Below, one piece after another: positions 54,086-62,343 of a DNA stretch of 64,000 nt. Source of the stretch: Acidimicrobiales bacterium (lineage in GTDB: Bacteria; Actinomycetota; Acidimicrobiia; Acidimicrobiales; SZUA-35); NCBI GenBank assembly GCA_024638815.1, contig JAHEJM010000001.1:59355-123354 (forward strand), in the 5' to 3' direction. The position numbers were made by a program, and so were the translations under genes. Below the pieces are notes generated by a model, which did not search any database, had not been told where the DNA came from, and saw nothing but the letters and a program-made list of their open reading frames with translations. Numbering within the stretch: the stretch's first letter is position 1; each line of letters starts with the position of its first letter.

Positions 54086-55432
54086 GTGAATCCGGACGAG
54101 CTGCTGGCCATCGCCGGGAAGGTGGTCGAACGGGCCGAGGCCAACGAGCAGATCGAGGTCGCCTGTTCCCACACCCGGTCGACGTCGGTTCGGGTCTACG
54201 ACCGCGAGGTCGAGTCCTTCACCAGTGCCGAGAACCTGGCCATCGGGGTCCGGGTGCTGATCGACGGTCGGGAAGGGTTCGCCAGCGCCGGCAGCCTGAA
54301 CCCGGATGTTGTCGAGCAGACCCTGGCCGAAGCCAGGGACAATGCCGAGTACTCCCAGGCCGACGAGTTCGCCGGGGTGGCCCGGCCCGACGGCGTCGAA
54401 GCCGTCGAGATCTCGCTGTGGCGCCCGGGCGTGGACGCCACCCCCACAGAGGACAAGATCGCCATCGCCCTCCAGCTGGAGGAACGGGTTCGGGCCGCCG
54501 ACGATCGCATCACGGGAGTGCGGACCGCGGCCTACGGTGACAGTGTCGGGGCCTTCGCCCTGGCCAGCACGACGGGGATAGAAGCCACCAATCTGGGCAC
54601 GTCGGCCTCGGCCATGATCCAACCTCTGGCCCAGGACGGTGATCGAGCCCAGATCGGCTTCGGCTGGGACGGGGCCCGCGACCCCAACGACCTCGACCTC
54701 GACCTGATCGTGGACCGGGCGGTGTCCCGAACGGTCGATCTGCTGGGAGCCACCAAGCCCGACTCGGCCACGGTCGACCTGGTCCTCGATCCCTATCTGG
54801 CGGCCACGGTGATCGGTCTGGTGGCCGGCACCTTGTCGGGCGAGCGAGTGCTCAAGGGCCGGTCCCCGTTCGCCGACCGGGTGGGGGAGGCGGTGGGTTC
54901 GCCCCTCCTGAGCTTCCTCGACGATCCGACCGATCCCGCATCGCTCGGGGCCGACTCTCACGACGGTGAGGGTCTGGCCTGCCGGCCGGTCCCGCTGGTC
55001 ACCGACGGGGTCCTCGAAGGCTTCTTCCACGATTCCTACACCGGCCGTCGTTCGGGCACGGGATCCACCGGTTCGGCCGTCCGTGGTGCTCGGAGCCTTC
55101 CCGGTCCCGGTATCCACGCCCTGGCCGTGCGACCTGATTCGGGGGACCTCGAGGAGTTCATCGCCGGCGTCGACCTCGGCGTGCTCGTGTTCAGCCTGGA
55201 CGGGCTGCACTCGGGGGTGAACCCGGTGTCGGGCGACTTCTCGGTCGGGGCATCGGGGCGCATGATCCGCAATGGTGAAGTAGCCGAACCCATCAACGAG
55301 TGCACCGTGGCTTCCACTCTGCAACGCCTGCTGCTCGATATCGCCCGGATCGGTGCCGATCTCACCCACCTGCCCAGCGGGGTGTCCACGCCGTCCCTGG
55401 TCATCGGCGGCGTCGCCCTGTCGGGGGCCTGA
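54086..55432 (+). CDS. tldE: TldE/PmbA protease subunit
   Basis: 448-residue non-catalytic partner of TldD. It lacks the HExxxH motif, as TldE proteins do, and has the shared fold: VRVYDREVESFTSAENLAIGVRVLIDGREGFAS near the N-terminus, VDLVLDPYLAATVIGLVAGTLSGERVLKG in the middle, and GLHSGVNPVSGDFSVGASG near the C-terminus. The GTG at 54086 has GGGAG five bases upstream and is preferred over a GTG at 54062. It ends convergent with the SAF/RcpC-like gene. Confidence 0.9.
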   Translation: MNPDELLAIAGKVVERAEANEQIEVACSHTRSTSVRVYDREVESFTSAENLAIGVRVLIDGREGFASAGSLNPDVVEQTLAEARDNAEYSQADEFAGVARPDGVEAVEISLWRPGVDATPTEDKIAIALQLEERVRAADDRITGVRTAAYGDSVGAFALASTTGIEATNLGTSASAMIQPLAQDGDRAQIGFGWDGARDPNDLDLDLIVDRAVSRTVDLLGATKPDSATVDLVLDPYLAATVIGLVAGTLSGERVLKGRSPFADRVGEAVGSPLLSFLDDPTDPASLGADSHDGEGLACRPVPLVTDGVLEGFFHDSYTGRRSGTGSTGSAVRGARSLPGPGIHALAVRPDSGDLEEFIAGVDLGVLVFSLDGLHSGVNPVSGDFSVGASGRMIRNGEVAEPINECTVASTLQRLLLDIARIGADLTHLPSGVSTPSLVIGGVALSGA

Positions 55433-55469
55433 TCGGAACCGGCTCGTGCCGCTCGGAGCCAACGGTGGG

Positions 55470-56132
55470 CTACCCGGTACCGAGCAGGGTCAGGCTTCCC
55501 ACCCCGAGGGCCTCGACCGCTCGTCTCGCCTCCTCGGCGGTCAGGCGGATCACCACGACCGACTCGTCGACGGCAACCACCGTGGCCGACTCGGCCACGA
55601 CCGAGGCTTCCACTGACTCCAACGTCGGTAGTAGGGCCACCACCTCGACCTGGTGGCCGACCTCGGTCGGAAGTAACACGGTGTGGCCATCAAGGGCCAA
55701 CGTGCGATGGTCGTCACCGATGATGATCGGGTCCCGCCTTCGGGCGTCGTGGATGGCAGCTTCGCCACGATCGGCGGCCGGAGCACTGGCCTCGGCCGGT
55801 GGTGCCGCCGGTGGGCCCACTTGGTGGTCCGAGAATTGCTCCGACCGGTTGAGCGCCGCGCCGAGCCCGCTGTAGGTGAGGGCGGCGGCCATGATGGCCA
55901 CGACCGTGGCCGGTAGCAGGCGGCGATGATCGGAACGAGCCCGGGCCATCCCATCGCGCAGCTGACGAGCAGTTCTTCGCCGGTGTCCTTCGAGACCGAT
56001 CACCGGCCGGTCGAGCGTTGGGGTTCGAACCTCGTGGGGGAAGAGACCGGCGGGAACCGACGATGGCCCGGCTCCTGATGCAGGTGTGGCGGTTGAATCA
56101 GGTGCCGTGGTTGAACTGGGAGTGGTGGTCAC
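55470..56132 (-). CDS. RcpC/CpaB- or SAF-like membrane-anchored protein
   Basis: 220-residue protein with a cytoplasmic Pro/Thr/Ser-rich N-terminus, a basic segment (GHRRRTARQLRDGMARARSDHRR), one transmembrane helix (LLPATVVAIMAAALTYSGLG) and an extracellular part. Its end (VVAESATVVAVDESVVVIRLTAEEARRAVEAL) resembles the C-terminal beta region of RcpC/CpaB proteins. In other actinobacteria a SAF-domain protein often lies next to FmdB and galU, which supports the call. The SAF core itself is not clearly visible, perhaps shortened. The start is a GTG. It lies downstream of the FmdB gene on the same strand. Confidence 0.55.
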   Translation of the reverse strand: MTTTPSSTTAPDSTATPASGAGPSSVPAGLFPHEVRTPTLDRPVIGLEGHRRRTARQLRDGMARARSDHRRLLPATVVAIMAAALTYSGLGAALNRSEQFSDHQVGPPAAPPAEASAPAADRGEAAIHDARRRDPIIIGDDHRTLALDGHTVLLPTEVGHQVEVVALLPTLESVEASVVAESATVVAVDESVVVIRLTAEEARRAVEALGVGSLTLLGTG

Positions 56133-56249
56133 GACGTCACCCCGATCTCTATCTGTGGACCCGGCGACCGGAGTCCGGCCGACAATGGTCGCGAGCGATT
56201 CGTGGGGGAAGTCGGTGGGAGATTGCCGAGGCGGCGACCCTGGGCCCGG

Positions 56250-56600
56250 CTATGACGACGTGCTGGAGGAATCCTTCGATCCCGATGTCGACTCCGTGCT
56301 CGATGAACCCGACCCGCCCGATGCGTCACTCTTCGAAGACGAAGACGAAGACGATGACGAATCGGAGTCGGATCCGTTCCCGGAAGAGCTGGTCTTGGTC
56401 GACGAGGAACGCGAATCATTGCGGTAGAAACCCTCGCCCTTGAAGGCGATACCGACGGCGTGGAACACCTTCTTGAGCTGGTGGTCACCCGACGGGTCGA
56501 CTTGGCATCCCTTCAGCGTCGTCAGGGCGTCATCGGTGATCGATTGTTCGACATCGAACCGTTCATCACAGATTCTGCACTTGTATTCGTAAACCGGCAC
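56250..56600 (-). CDS. FmdB-family zinc ribbon protein with Ser-rich tail (Ruc-like), altered Cys set
   Basis: 116-residue protein. The first 60 residues are FmdB-like: VPVYEYKCRICDERFDVEQ, then DDALTTL, then LKKVFHAVGIAFKGEGFYRND. The rest is a Ser/Asp/Gly-rich disordered tail. Mycobacterium tuberculosis Rv0991c (Ruc), a redox-regulated chaperone, has this layout and also lies beside galU. Ruc-type proteins bind zinc with two CxxC pairs; here the first pair is intact (C8, C11) but the second is a single C32 followed by QVDPSG and H40. Zinc binding or redox switching may differ. The GTG at 56600 has AGGAG eight bases upstream, deciding the start. Confidence 0.75.
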   Translation of the reverse strand: MPVYEYKCRICDERFDVEQSITDDALTTLKGCQVDPSGDHQLKKVFHAVGIAFKGEGFYRNDSRSSSTKTSSSGNGSDSDSSSSSSSSSKSDASGGSGSSSTESTSGSKDSSSTSS

Positions 56601-56925
56601 GCCACTTTCTCCTGCAAGCCTGCACCATTGAGCCGGTGCTCTCAACCACGAGCGACGGCAGACCCCGAGTCGGGGGTCAATCCGGAACCCGAGAGTCCGA
56701 GTGCGATGGCCGGGTCATTCGCCGCATCGGAGGATCCGACGGTATCGGATCCGGACCGGTCGAGATCCCGTTCACGTCGCTACCATCAATCAGCGTAGCG
56801 GTCCCAGGTCCAAATCGGCTGCCGACCCGCCGTGTAGATGGTCGAACGCCGACCGTCGAAGAACGGCTCACGGGCGCCTTTCCACCGCCGACCGGAATCG
56901 ACAACGACGAAACGGAGATCCTGAC
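56601..56925. other. Divergent FmdB/galU intergenic region
   Basis: 325 bp with no convincing gene. CGCTAC at 56778-56783 and GTAGCG at 56795-56800 form an inverted repeat with an 11-nt spacer, a possible operator. The galU ribosome binding site (GGAG) lies at the right edge. The folate cyclo-ligase gene found here in mycobacteria is absent. Confidence 0.5.
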
Positions 56926-57861
56926 GTGTCAACCACCGAGTCGACCACTTCCGCCGGAACCGGGAACGGACCGGTCCCGAAGCCGGTTCGAAAGGCGGTC
57001 ATCCCGGCCGCCGGGCTGGGAACACGGTTTCTCCCGTTCTCCAAGGCCGTGCCCAAGGAGATGCTGGCAGTGGTCGACCGTCCGGTGATCCAGTATGTGA
57101 TCGAGGAGGCGGTCGACGCCGGAATCGAGGACATCCTCATCATCACGTCTCGATACAAGAAGTCGATTGAGGATCATTTCGATCGGCTGCTCGATCTGGA
57201 GGATCAGCTCGAGGCCAAGGGCAAGATGGCCGAGGCCGAGCAGATTCGAGGCCTGAGCGAGCTGGCCCAGATCCACTTCGTCCGTCAGGGCGAGGCCCTG
57301 GGTCTCGGTCACGCCATCGGAACGGCCCGCAACCATGTGGGTGACGAACCGTTTGTGGTGTTGCTGGGCGACGACATCATGCACCCTCGAGCCGGGGTCC
57401 TGAAGGGCATGATCGACGCCTACAACCATCACCGCGCAGCGGTGGTGGCGCTGATGGAGGTTCCCCCCGAGGACATCTCGGCCTATGGCTGTGCGGCCGT
57501 CAAACCGATGGGTGATCGTCTGGTCGAGGTGACCGGCCTGGTCGAAAAGCCGGCCCCCGAGGACGCCCCGTCGAATCTCGCCATCATGGGTCGGTACCTG
57601 TTCACTCCGGACATCTTCGACGAGATCGCCCACACCGAGCCCGGTGTCGGCGGCGAGATCCAGATCACCGACGCCATGGCCCGCCTCCTGACCCACCAGC
57701 GGATGCTGGGTTACACCTTCTCCGAGGGTCGCTTCGACACCGGGAAGAAGATCGACTATCTGCGAGCTGTGGTGGAGATGGCGCTGGAGCGGGACGACCT
57801 GGGTGTCGAGTTCCGGGAGATCCTGGCCGACATCGTGGCTCGAGAGGGTATCGGGGTCTGA
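56926..57861 (+). CDS. galU: UTP-glucose-1-phosphate uridylyltransferase
   Basis: 311-residue UDP-glucose pyrophosphorylase, supplying UDP-glucose for envelope glycans. Motifs: the nucleotide loop KAVIPAAGLGTRFLPFSKAVPKEMLAVVDRPVIQYVIEEA, GQGEALGLGHA-type block (RQGEALGLGHAIGTAR), the metal Asp in VVLLGDDIM, the sugar-binding GLVEKPAPEDAPSN, GGEIQITDAM and the Lys in FDTGKKIDYL. The GTG at 56926 has GGAG eight bases upstream. It is followed by moeA, moaA, moaC and a SepX-like gene on the same strand, an order close to the galU-moeA-sepX neighbourhood of other actinobacteria. Confidence 0.95.
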   Translation: MSTTESTTSAGTGNGPVPKPVRKAVIPAAGLGTRFLPFSKAVPKEMLAVVDRPVIQYVIEEAVDAGIEDILIITSRYKKSIEDHFDRLLDLEDQLEAKGKMAEAEQIRGLSELAQIHFVRQGEALGLGHAIGTARNHVGDEPFVVLLGDDIMHPRAGVLKGMIDAYNHHRAAVVALMEVPPEDISAYGCAAVKPMGDRLVEVTGLVEKPAPEDAPSNLAIMGRYLFTPDIFDEIAHTEPGVGGEIQITDAMARLLTHQRMLGYTFSEGRFDTGKKIDYLRAVVEMALERDDLGVEFREILADIVAREGIGV

Positions 57862-57910
57862 GGTTGGCCATCGGCCGCGCCCCGTTCCGCGGCCTCGCCG
57901 AGGTTCCGGT

Positions 57911-57916
57911 TAGATT
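57911..57916 (+). promoter_or_regulatory. -10 hexamer of moeA (leaderless)
   Basis: TAGATT lies six bases before the moeA ATG with no ribosome binding site between. It implies a promoter separate from galU. Confidence 0.55.
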
Positions 57917-57922
57917 TGGTTC

Positions 57923-59128
57923 ATGATCGCTCTGGAAGAGGCCCAAGCCAAGGTCAACCGGGAACTGCAGGTCCTTCCTCCCGCCGACGTTCCCATCGCC
58001 GAGTCGCTGGGTCTGACGCTGGCCGAGACCGTCATTGCCCCGGAGGCCATCCCGCCCTTTGCCAACACGGCCATGGATGGCTTTGCGGTTCGAGCCGCCG
58101 ACACGGTGGGGGCCAGCGAACAGTCGCCGGTCTCGCTGCCCGTGGTCGGCACCATCGCCGCCGGCACCACGGCCGCCCGGCCACTCAAGCCGGGGGAGGC
58201 CATGCGGATCATGACCGGAGCGCCGGTACCGGACGGAGCCGACGCCATCATCATGGTCGAGCTGACCAAGCCAAACGGGTTCGAGGTCGACATCATGGCC
58301 GAGGTACCTGTCGGCAACCACGTTCGCCCTGCCGGTGACGACATTGCCGCCGGCTCGGAGATTCTGCATCCGGGCACGGTGATGGCCCCCGGCCATCTCG
58401 GTGTGCTGGCCAGCGTCGGCCGCCAGACCGTAACCGTTTTCCGTCGGCCCCGGGTCGGCGTCATGTCGACCGGCGATGAGTTGGTGGAGGGCCCGGAACC
58501 GCTCGAGCCGGGCCAGATTCGCGACAGCAACCGGGTCACGTTGCTGGCCCTGGTCCGCGAGGCCGGGTTCCAGCCGGTGGACCTGGGTCTGATACGGGAC
58601 GACGAAGCCGAACTCGAGGCGGCATTCCGGCGAGGGGTGGCGACCTGCGACGCCGTCATCACCTCCGGTGGTGTCTCGATGGGTGACTACGATTACGTCA
58701 AGGCCGTGCTGACACGCCTCGGGGATTTCTCGTGGATGCAGGTCGCCATCAAGCCGGCCAAACCCTTTGTTTTCGGGCTGCTCGACGAGGTTCCCGTCTT
58801 CGGTCTGCCCGGCAATCCGGTGTCGTCCATGGTCAGCTTCGAGCTGTTCGCCCGCCCTGGGCTCAAACGCATGATGGGCCATCTCGAAGCCGAGCGGCCG
58901 CGGATTCGGGCCCGGACCACCGAACCACTACGTCGCCATCCCGATGGCAAGACCCATTTCAGCCGGGTCGTGGCGTCCAAGGTCGGTGACGAGTGGCAGG
59001 TACGATCGTCGGGCGGTCAAGGTTCACATCAGTTGATGGCCATGGCCACGGCTAACGCACTGGCCATCGTGCCCGACGGGGACGGAGTGGACGAGGGGGA
59101 ACTCGTCGACGTCATGTATCTGGGCTGA
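57923..59128 (+). CDS. moeA: Molybdopterin molybdenumtransferase
   Basis: 401-residue MoeA, which inserts molybdate into adenylylated molybdopterin to finish the molybdenum cofactor. Recognisable parts: LGLTLAETVIAPEAIPPFANTAMDGFAVRAAD, PGEAMRIMTGAPVPDGADAIIMVE, GVMSTGDELVEGPEPLEPGQIRDSN, ITSGGVSMGDYDYVKAVL, PAKPFVFGLL with VFGLPGNPVSSMVSFELF, and a C-terminal domain IV. All glycine and Asp motifs of the MPT-binding domain are present. It starts at an ATG six bases after TAGATT. Its product works directly downstream of the MoaA/MoaC steps encoded next to it. Confidence 0.96.
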   Translation: MIALEEAQAKVNRELQVLPPADVPIAESLGLTLAETVIAPEAIPPFANTAMDGFAVRAADTVGASEQSPVSLPVVGTIAAGTTAARPLKPGEAMRIMTGAPVPDGADAIIMVELTKPNGFEVDIMAEVPVGNHVRPAGDDIAAGSEILHPGTVMAPGHLGVLASVGRQTVTVFRRPRVGVMSTGDELVEGPEPLEPGQIRDSNRVTLLALVREAGFQPVDLGLIRDDEAELEAAFRRGVATCDAVITSGGVSMGDYDYVKAVLTRLGDFSWMQVAIKPAKPFVFGLLDEVPVFGLPGNPVSSMVSFELFARPGLKRMMGHLEAERPRIRARTTEPLRRHPDGKTHFSRVVASKVGDEWQVRSSGGQGSHQLMAMATANALAIVPDGDGVDEGELVDVMYLG

Positions 59129-59165
59129 GTCGCTTGCCGGGGCGGTATCGGCGAAGCATCTTCGG

Positions 59166-59171
59166 TAACCT
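59166..59171 (+). promoter_or_regulatory. -10 hexamer of moaA (leaderless)
   Basis: TAACCT lies seven bases before the ATG at 59179; no ribosome binding site is present. It supports that ATG over an upstream in-frame ATG at 59134. Confidence 0.55.
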
Positions 59172-59178
59172 GACAACT

Positions 59179-60159
59179 ATGGCTGGCCTTGTCGATCGCT
59201 TCGGGCGGAAACACACCGATCTCCGTATCTCGGTGACTGACCGCTGCAACTTCCGGTGCCAGTACTGCATGCCGGCCGAGGGCATGGTCTGGCTCGATCG
59301 GTCCCATGTTCTCACGTTCGAGGAGATCGAGCGGGTGGCTCGGATCCTCGTGGAGGGTGCCGGTGTCCGCTCCATCCGCCTTACCGGGGGTGAGCCGACG
59401 GTCAGAGCTCGTTTGCCCGTGCTGGTGCGCAAGCTGGCCGTGCTCGATGTTGATCTGTCGATGACCACCAACGGCGCCACCCTGGGCCTGATGGCCGACG
59501 ATCTACGGGCCGCCGGTCTGAATCGGGTCAACATCAGCCTCGACACCCTGGATCGTGAGCGATTCAAGGACCTGACCCGACGCGACGACCTGGACAAGGT
59601 CCTCCGGGGCATCGATGCCGCCGTTGCCGCCGGCTTCTCCCCGGTCAAGATCAACGCAGTGCTCATGAGGGGTATCAACCACGACGAGGTCGTACCGTTT
59701 CTCACCATGGGGCGGGAAAAGGGTGTGATCGTCCGGTTCATCGAGTTCATGCCCCTCGATGCCCAGGGCGAGTGGTCGGCAGACCGGGTCGTGGCCTACG
59801 ACGAGATCCTGGCCGTCGCCGGCGAGCATTTCGACTTCGATCCCGTGGACCGAGGATCCAGTCCGGCCGAGCGGTTCGTGTATCGGGACGGGAGGGGTGA
59901 GTTCGGCATCATTGCCTCGGTCACCGAGCCGTTTTGCGACAGCTGCGACCGCATCCGCCTGACCGCCGAGGGTCAGGTTCGAAACTGCCTTTTCGCTCTT
60001 GATCATGTTGATATAAAGGCGTTGCTGCGAGGTGGCGCCAATGACGACGAGGTCCTGGCCGCAGTCGCCGGCGAGGTCGAGCGAAAGTGGGCCGGACACG
60101 CCATCGGCCAGGTCCACTTTCTCCGGCCGTCGAAGTCGATGAGTCAGCTCGGTGGGTAG
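59179..60159 (+). CDS. moaA: GTP 3',8-cyclase
   Basis: 326-residue radical SAM enzyme for the first step of molybdenum cofactor synthesis, working with MoaC. The N-terminal SAM cluster motif is CNFRCQYC (CxxxCxxC) and the C-terminal GTP-binding cluster is FCDSCDRIRLTAEGQVRNC (CxxCx13C). RLTGGEPTVR and ISLDTLDRERF are typical, and the protein ends SQLGG, the conserved C-terminal double glycine needed for activity. The start follows TAACCT by seven bases. Confidence 0.97.
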   Translation: MAGLVDRFGRKHTDLRISVTDRCNFRCQYCMPAEGMVWLDRSHVLTFEEIERVARILVEGAGVRSIRLTGGEPTVRARLPVLVRKLAVLDVDLSMTTNGATLGLMADDLRAAGLNRVNISLDTLDRERFKDLTRRDDLDKVLRGIDAAVAAGFSPVKINAVLMRGINHDEVVPFLTMGREKGVIVRFIEFMPLDAQGEWSADRVVAYDEILAVAGEHFDFDPVDRGSSPAERFVYRDGRGEFGIIASVTEPFCDSCDRIRLTAEGQVRNCLFALDHVDIKALLRGGANDDEVLAAVAGEVERKWAGHAIGQVHFLRPSKSMSQLGG

Positions 60160-60188
60160 AGAATCCGCTTTTCCCGCCCATTTGCCAC

Positions 60189-60194
60189 TAAGTT
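60189..60194 (+). promoter_or_regulatory. -10 hexamer of moaC (leaderless)
   Basis: TAAGTT ends seven bases before the GTG at 60202, without a ribosome binding site. Confidence 0.5.
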
Positions 60195-60201
60195 TGCTCA
60201 T

Positions 60202-60717
60202 GTGGCTGACCGAGAACTGACCCATCTGGATCCACTGGGACGGGCGCGCATGGTAGATGTGACGCCCAAGGACCCCACCCATCGTCGGGCGGTAGCCCGG
60301 GGCAGGGTGTTCATGGAGCCGGAAACAACGGCATTGGTGGCCAGGGGGGCCATCAACAAAGGGGATGTACTCGCCGTGGCCCGCGTGGCCGGGATCCAGG
60401 CGGCCAAACGCACGGCTGACATGCTGCCACTGTGCCACTCGGTCATGATCGGCGCCATCATCGTCAATTTCGACATCCAGGACGACTTCATCGAGGTCGA
60501 GGCCTCGGTCGACACCGTGGATCGCACCGGTGTCGAGATGGAGGCTCTTACCGCCTGTTCCGTGGCGGCTCTGACCATCTATGACATGTGCAAGTCAGCC
60601 GACAAGTCCATGGTCATCGGCGACCTGGCACTCTGGGAGAAGACAGGGGGCAAGTCAGGCCCCTATCGGCGGGCTGCGGATGCTGCCGACAGCGGTGGTC
60701 GGAGTAGATCGATGTGA
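60202..60717 (+). CDS. moaC: Cyclic pyranopterin monophosphate synthase
   Basis: 171-residue MoaC, which turns the MoaA product into cyclic pyranopterin monophosphate. Family motifs: ARMVDVTPKDPTHRRAVARG, the LPLCHSVMIGAI active-site segment with its conserved His, GVEMEALTACSVAALTIYDMCKSADKSMVIGDLALWEKTGGKSG. The GTG start follows a TAAGTT hexamer. The stop overlaps the next GTG (GTGA), coupling it to the SepX-like gene. Confidence 0.96.
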   Translation: MADRELTHLDPLGRARMVDVTPKDPTHRRAVARGRVFMEPETTALVARGAINKGDVLAVARVAGIQAAKRTADMLPLCHSVMIGAIIVNFDIQDDFIEVEASVDTVDRTGVEMEALTACSVAALTIYDMCKSADKSMVIGDLALWEKTGGKSGPYRRAADAADSGGRSRSM

Positions 60718-61823
60718 CCCTGTCCACGTGGCAGCTGGTCGTTGTCGGCGTGCTCATCGCGGCCTGGGTCATCGTGCTCGGGGGCCCGGCCGTGGTTGAT
60801 GCGTATCGCTGGTTCGACGGCCGCTCCCGCCGTCGCCACGCCCGACAGCACACATCCGGCCGATCCACTCCAGACCTCCAGGTTGGTGACGACACCGATA
60901 TCGACCGTCGACGCACCGTCGACAATCGTCAGGGGGTCCCGATCGTCGACCCGGGTCCACTTCGGCGCGCTCGGTCGGATGGTCCGACAGGCGACCGACG
61001 CGACGGGACCGGCGATGGTCTCGGATTGGCCAAGCGGCTGCGCATCTGGTGGTGGGAACGACCCCGTCCGGTGGCCGCGTGGCGAGCCCAGGATGTGGTT
61101 CAGCGGCGCATCCAGCTCCTGCTCGGCCTGTCGGTGGCCACGTTCGGCTCCATGTTTCTCGCCATCGCTCTCCGTGGGGTGTTCGTACGGCTGTTCCTGC
61201 TGATGCTGGGTGTCATGGCCGTTGTGCTGGCCGTGGCCGCCTACATCGGTGCTGTCGAGCTGCGACATCACCGGGCCCAGGCCGGTGCCCGCAGGGCCAA
61301 TGAGGAACGGTCTCGCCCGATTCTGGACGGAACGTCACCGTCCGTGCCGATTCTGGAAGGCCACGAGTACGGCCCGATCACCATGGCCGACGAAGGCTTT
61401 CGTCAAATCGACGAGAGCGAGCCGGGTTTGATCTTCGAGCCCTTGAACCTGGACGAGATCGTGCTCGAACTGGGCCGCGACCGACACGGTGAAAGCTGGG
61501 GCGAGGAGATCCTGATCGCCGACTCGGGTTTCGAGGTGCCGATAGATGCCGAACTGGCTCGAGAGTTGGGCATCGAGGACACGGTCGAACAGATCGAGAC
61601 CGAATCGGTCACCGGTACCGGCGAACCTCCGTCGGATGACGACGTGGATCGTGACCGGCGGGCAGGCCGTCATGATGCCACCTTCTCTGCTGCACCCGAG
61701 GTCGGTGCCCGGCAGGCCTCGGCCCGGGCACGGTCGAAGAAGAAGCGACAGGCTCGGCCCATCTACATCGAGTCCACGCTGGATGACGACGAGAATCAAT
61801 CGAACGCGGCCAACGATCAATGA
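60714..61823 (+). CDS. SepX/GlpR-like membrane protein
   Basis: 369-residue membrane protein. TM1 (WQLVVVGVLIAAWVIVLGGPAV, about 6-27) is followed by a basic cytoplasmic stretch, two close helices (IQLLLGLSVATFGSMFLAIAL; LFLLMLGVMAVVLAVAAYIGAVEL), then a long acidic, probably disordered C-terminal region with an Arg/Lys-rich end (RARSKKKRQARP). This order and its place after galU and moeA match the actinobacterial SepX/GlpR family, a divisome-associated membrane protein in Streptomyces and mycobacteria. The assignment rests on topology and neighbourhood rather than on a sharp motif. It starts in the moaC stop. Confidence 0.65.
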   Translation: MTLSTWQLVVVGVLIAAWVIVLGGPAVVDAYRWFDGRSRRRHARQHTSGRSTPDLQVGDDTDIDRRRTVDNRQGVPIVDPGPLRRARSDGPTGDRRDGTGDGLGLAKRLRIWWWERPRPVAAWRAQDVVQRRIQLLLGLSVATFGSMFLAIALRGVFVRLFLLMLGVMAVVLAVAAYIGAVELRHHRAQAGARRANEERSRPILDGTSPSVPILEGHEYGPITMADEGFRQIDESEPGLIFEPLNLDEIVLELGRDRHGESWGEEILIADSGFEVPIDAELARELGIEDTVEQIETESVTGTGEPPSDDDVDRDRRAGRHDATFSAAPEVGARQASARARSKKKRQARPIYIESTLDDDENQSNAANDQ

Positions 61824-61851
61824 TCGGTCCGCTATCCTGAGGGTTCCCTTC

Positions 61852-61926
<75 letters not shown>

Positions 61927-61929
61927 GTA

Positions 61930-61948
61930 TTGCCGCCTGCGGCGGCAA
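61930..61948 (+). terminator. Hairpin after tRNA-Ala
   Basis: TTGCCGCC pairs with GGCGGCAA around TGC, starting five bases after the tRNA. It has no T-run but is well placed for ending or processing the tRNA transcript. Confidence 0.5.
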
Positions 61949-61981
61949 ACCGCTGTGGATGCGTGGCCGGGTTGGGTTCGA

Positions 61982-62152
61982 CTAATTTGTGTGCCGGCGC
62001 TGCAGGCCGATCCGTCGGAGATCACCGGCTGCCGCGGTGAAGTGGGTAACGCGCCAACCTTGGCTGCTGTAGTAGTCAAGGGTCTGATTCAGATCCGGAC
62101 GGAGTTGGCCCACGTGATGGGTCACGGTCTTGAACTCGTGCGACGGGCTCAT
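61982..62152 (-). CDS. Small hypothetical protein, DUF4177-like appearance
   Basis: 56-residue open frame from the ATG at 62152. The HEFKTVTH start, then LNQTLDYYSSQGWRVTHFTAA, recalls DUF4177-type small proteins (a beta strand, then a helix and GW turn). No ribosome binding site or -10 is clear, and the longer frame to 62263 looks non-coding. It is placed between the tRNA and the secreted protein gene. Support is limited. Confidence 0.4.
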   Translation of the reverse strand: MSPSHEFKTVTHHVGQLRPDLNQTLDYYSSQGWRVTHFTAAAGDLRRIGLQRRHTN

Positions 62153-62343
62153 GGCGTTTGGATCGGTCGAAAAGCCGCCGGTCTTGAGTCGGTCGGGCCC
62201 TACGACCCCCAAGCCATCGACAACGCGGGATCGACCCGCGAACGTTGACCATCGAGCCAACATCGATAAAAGGTTTGGTTAAGCAGCATCCAACATGTCG
62301 AATGATGCGAAATACTGCCATCACACGACCCAAGGAGTGTTTC

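Noticed and set aside
56086-56427. 113-codon acidic ORF on the plus strand
   Set aside because: Its Asp/Glu run is the complement of the Ser-rich tail codons of the FmdB gene, which has a good ribosome binding site and family motifs.
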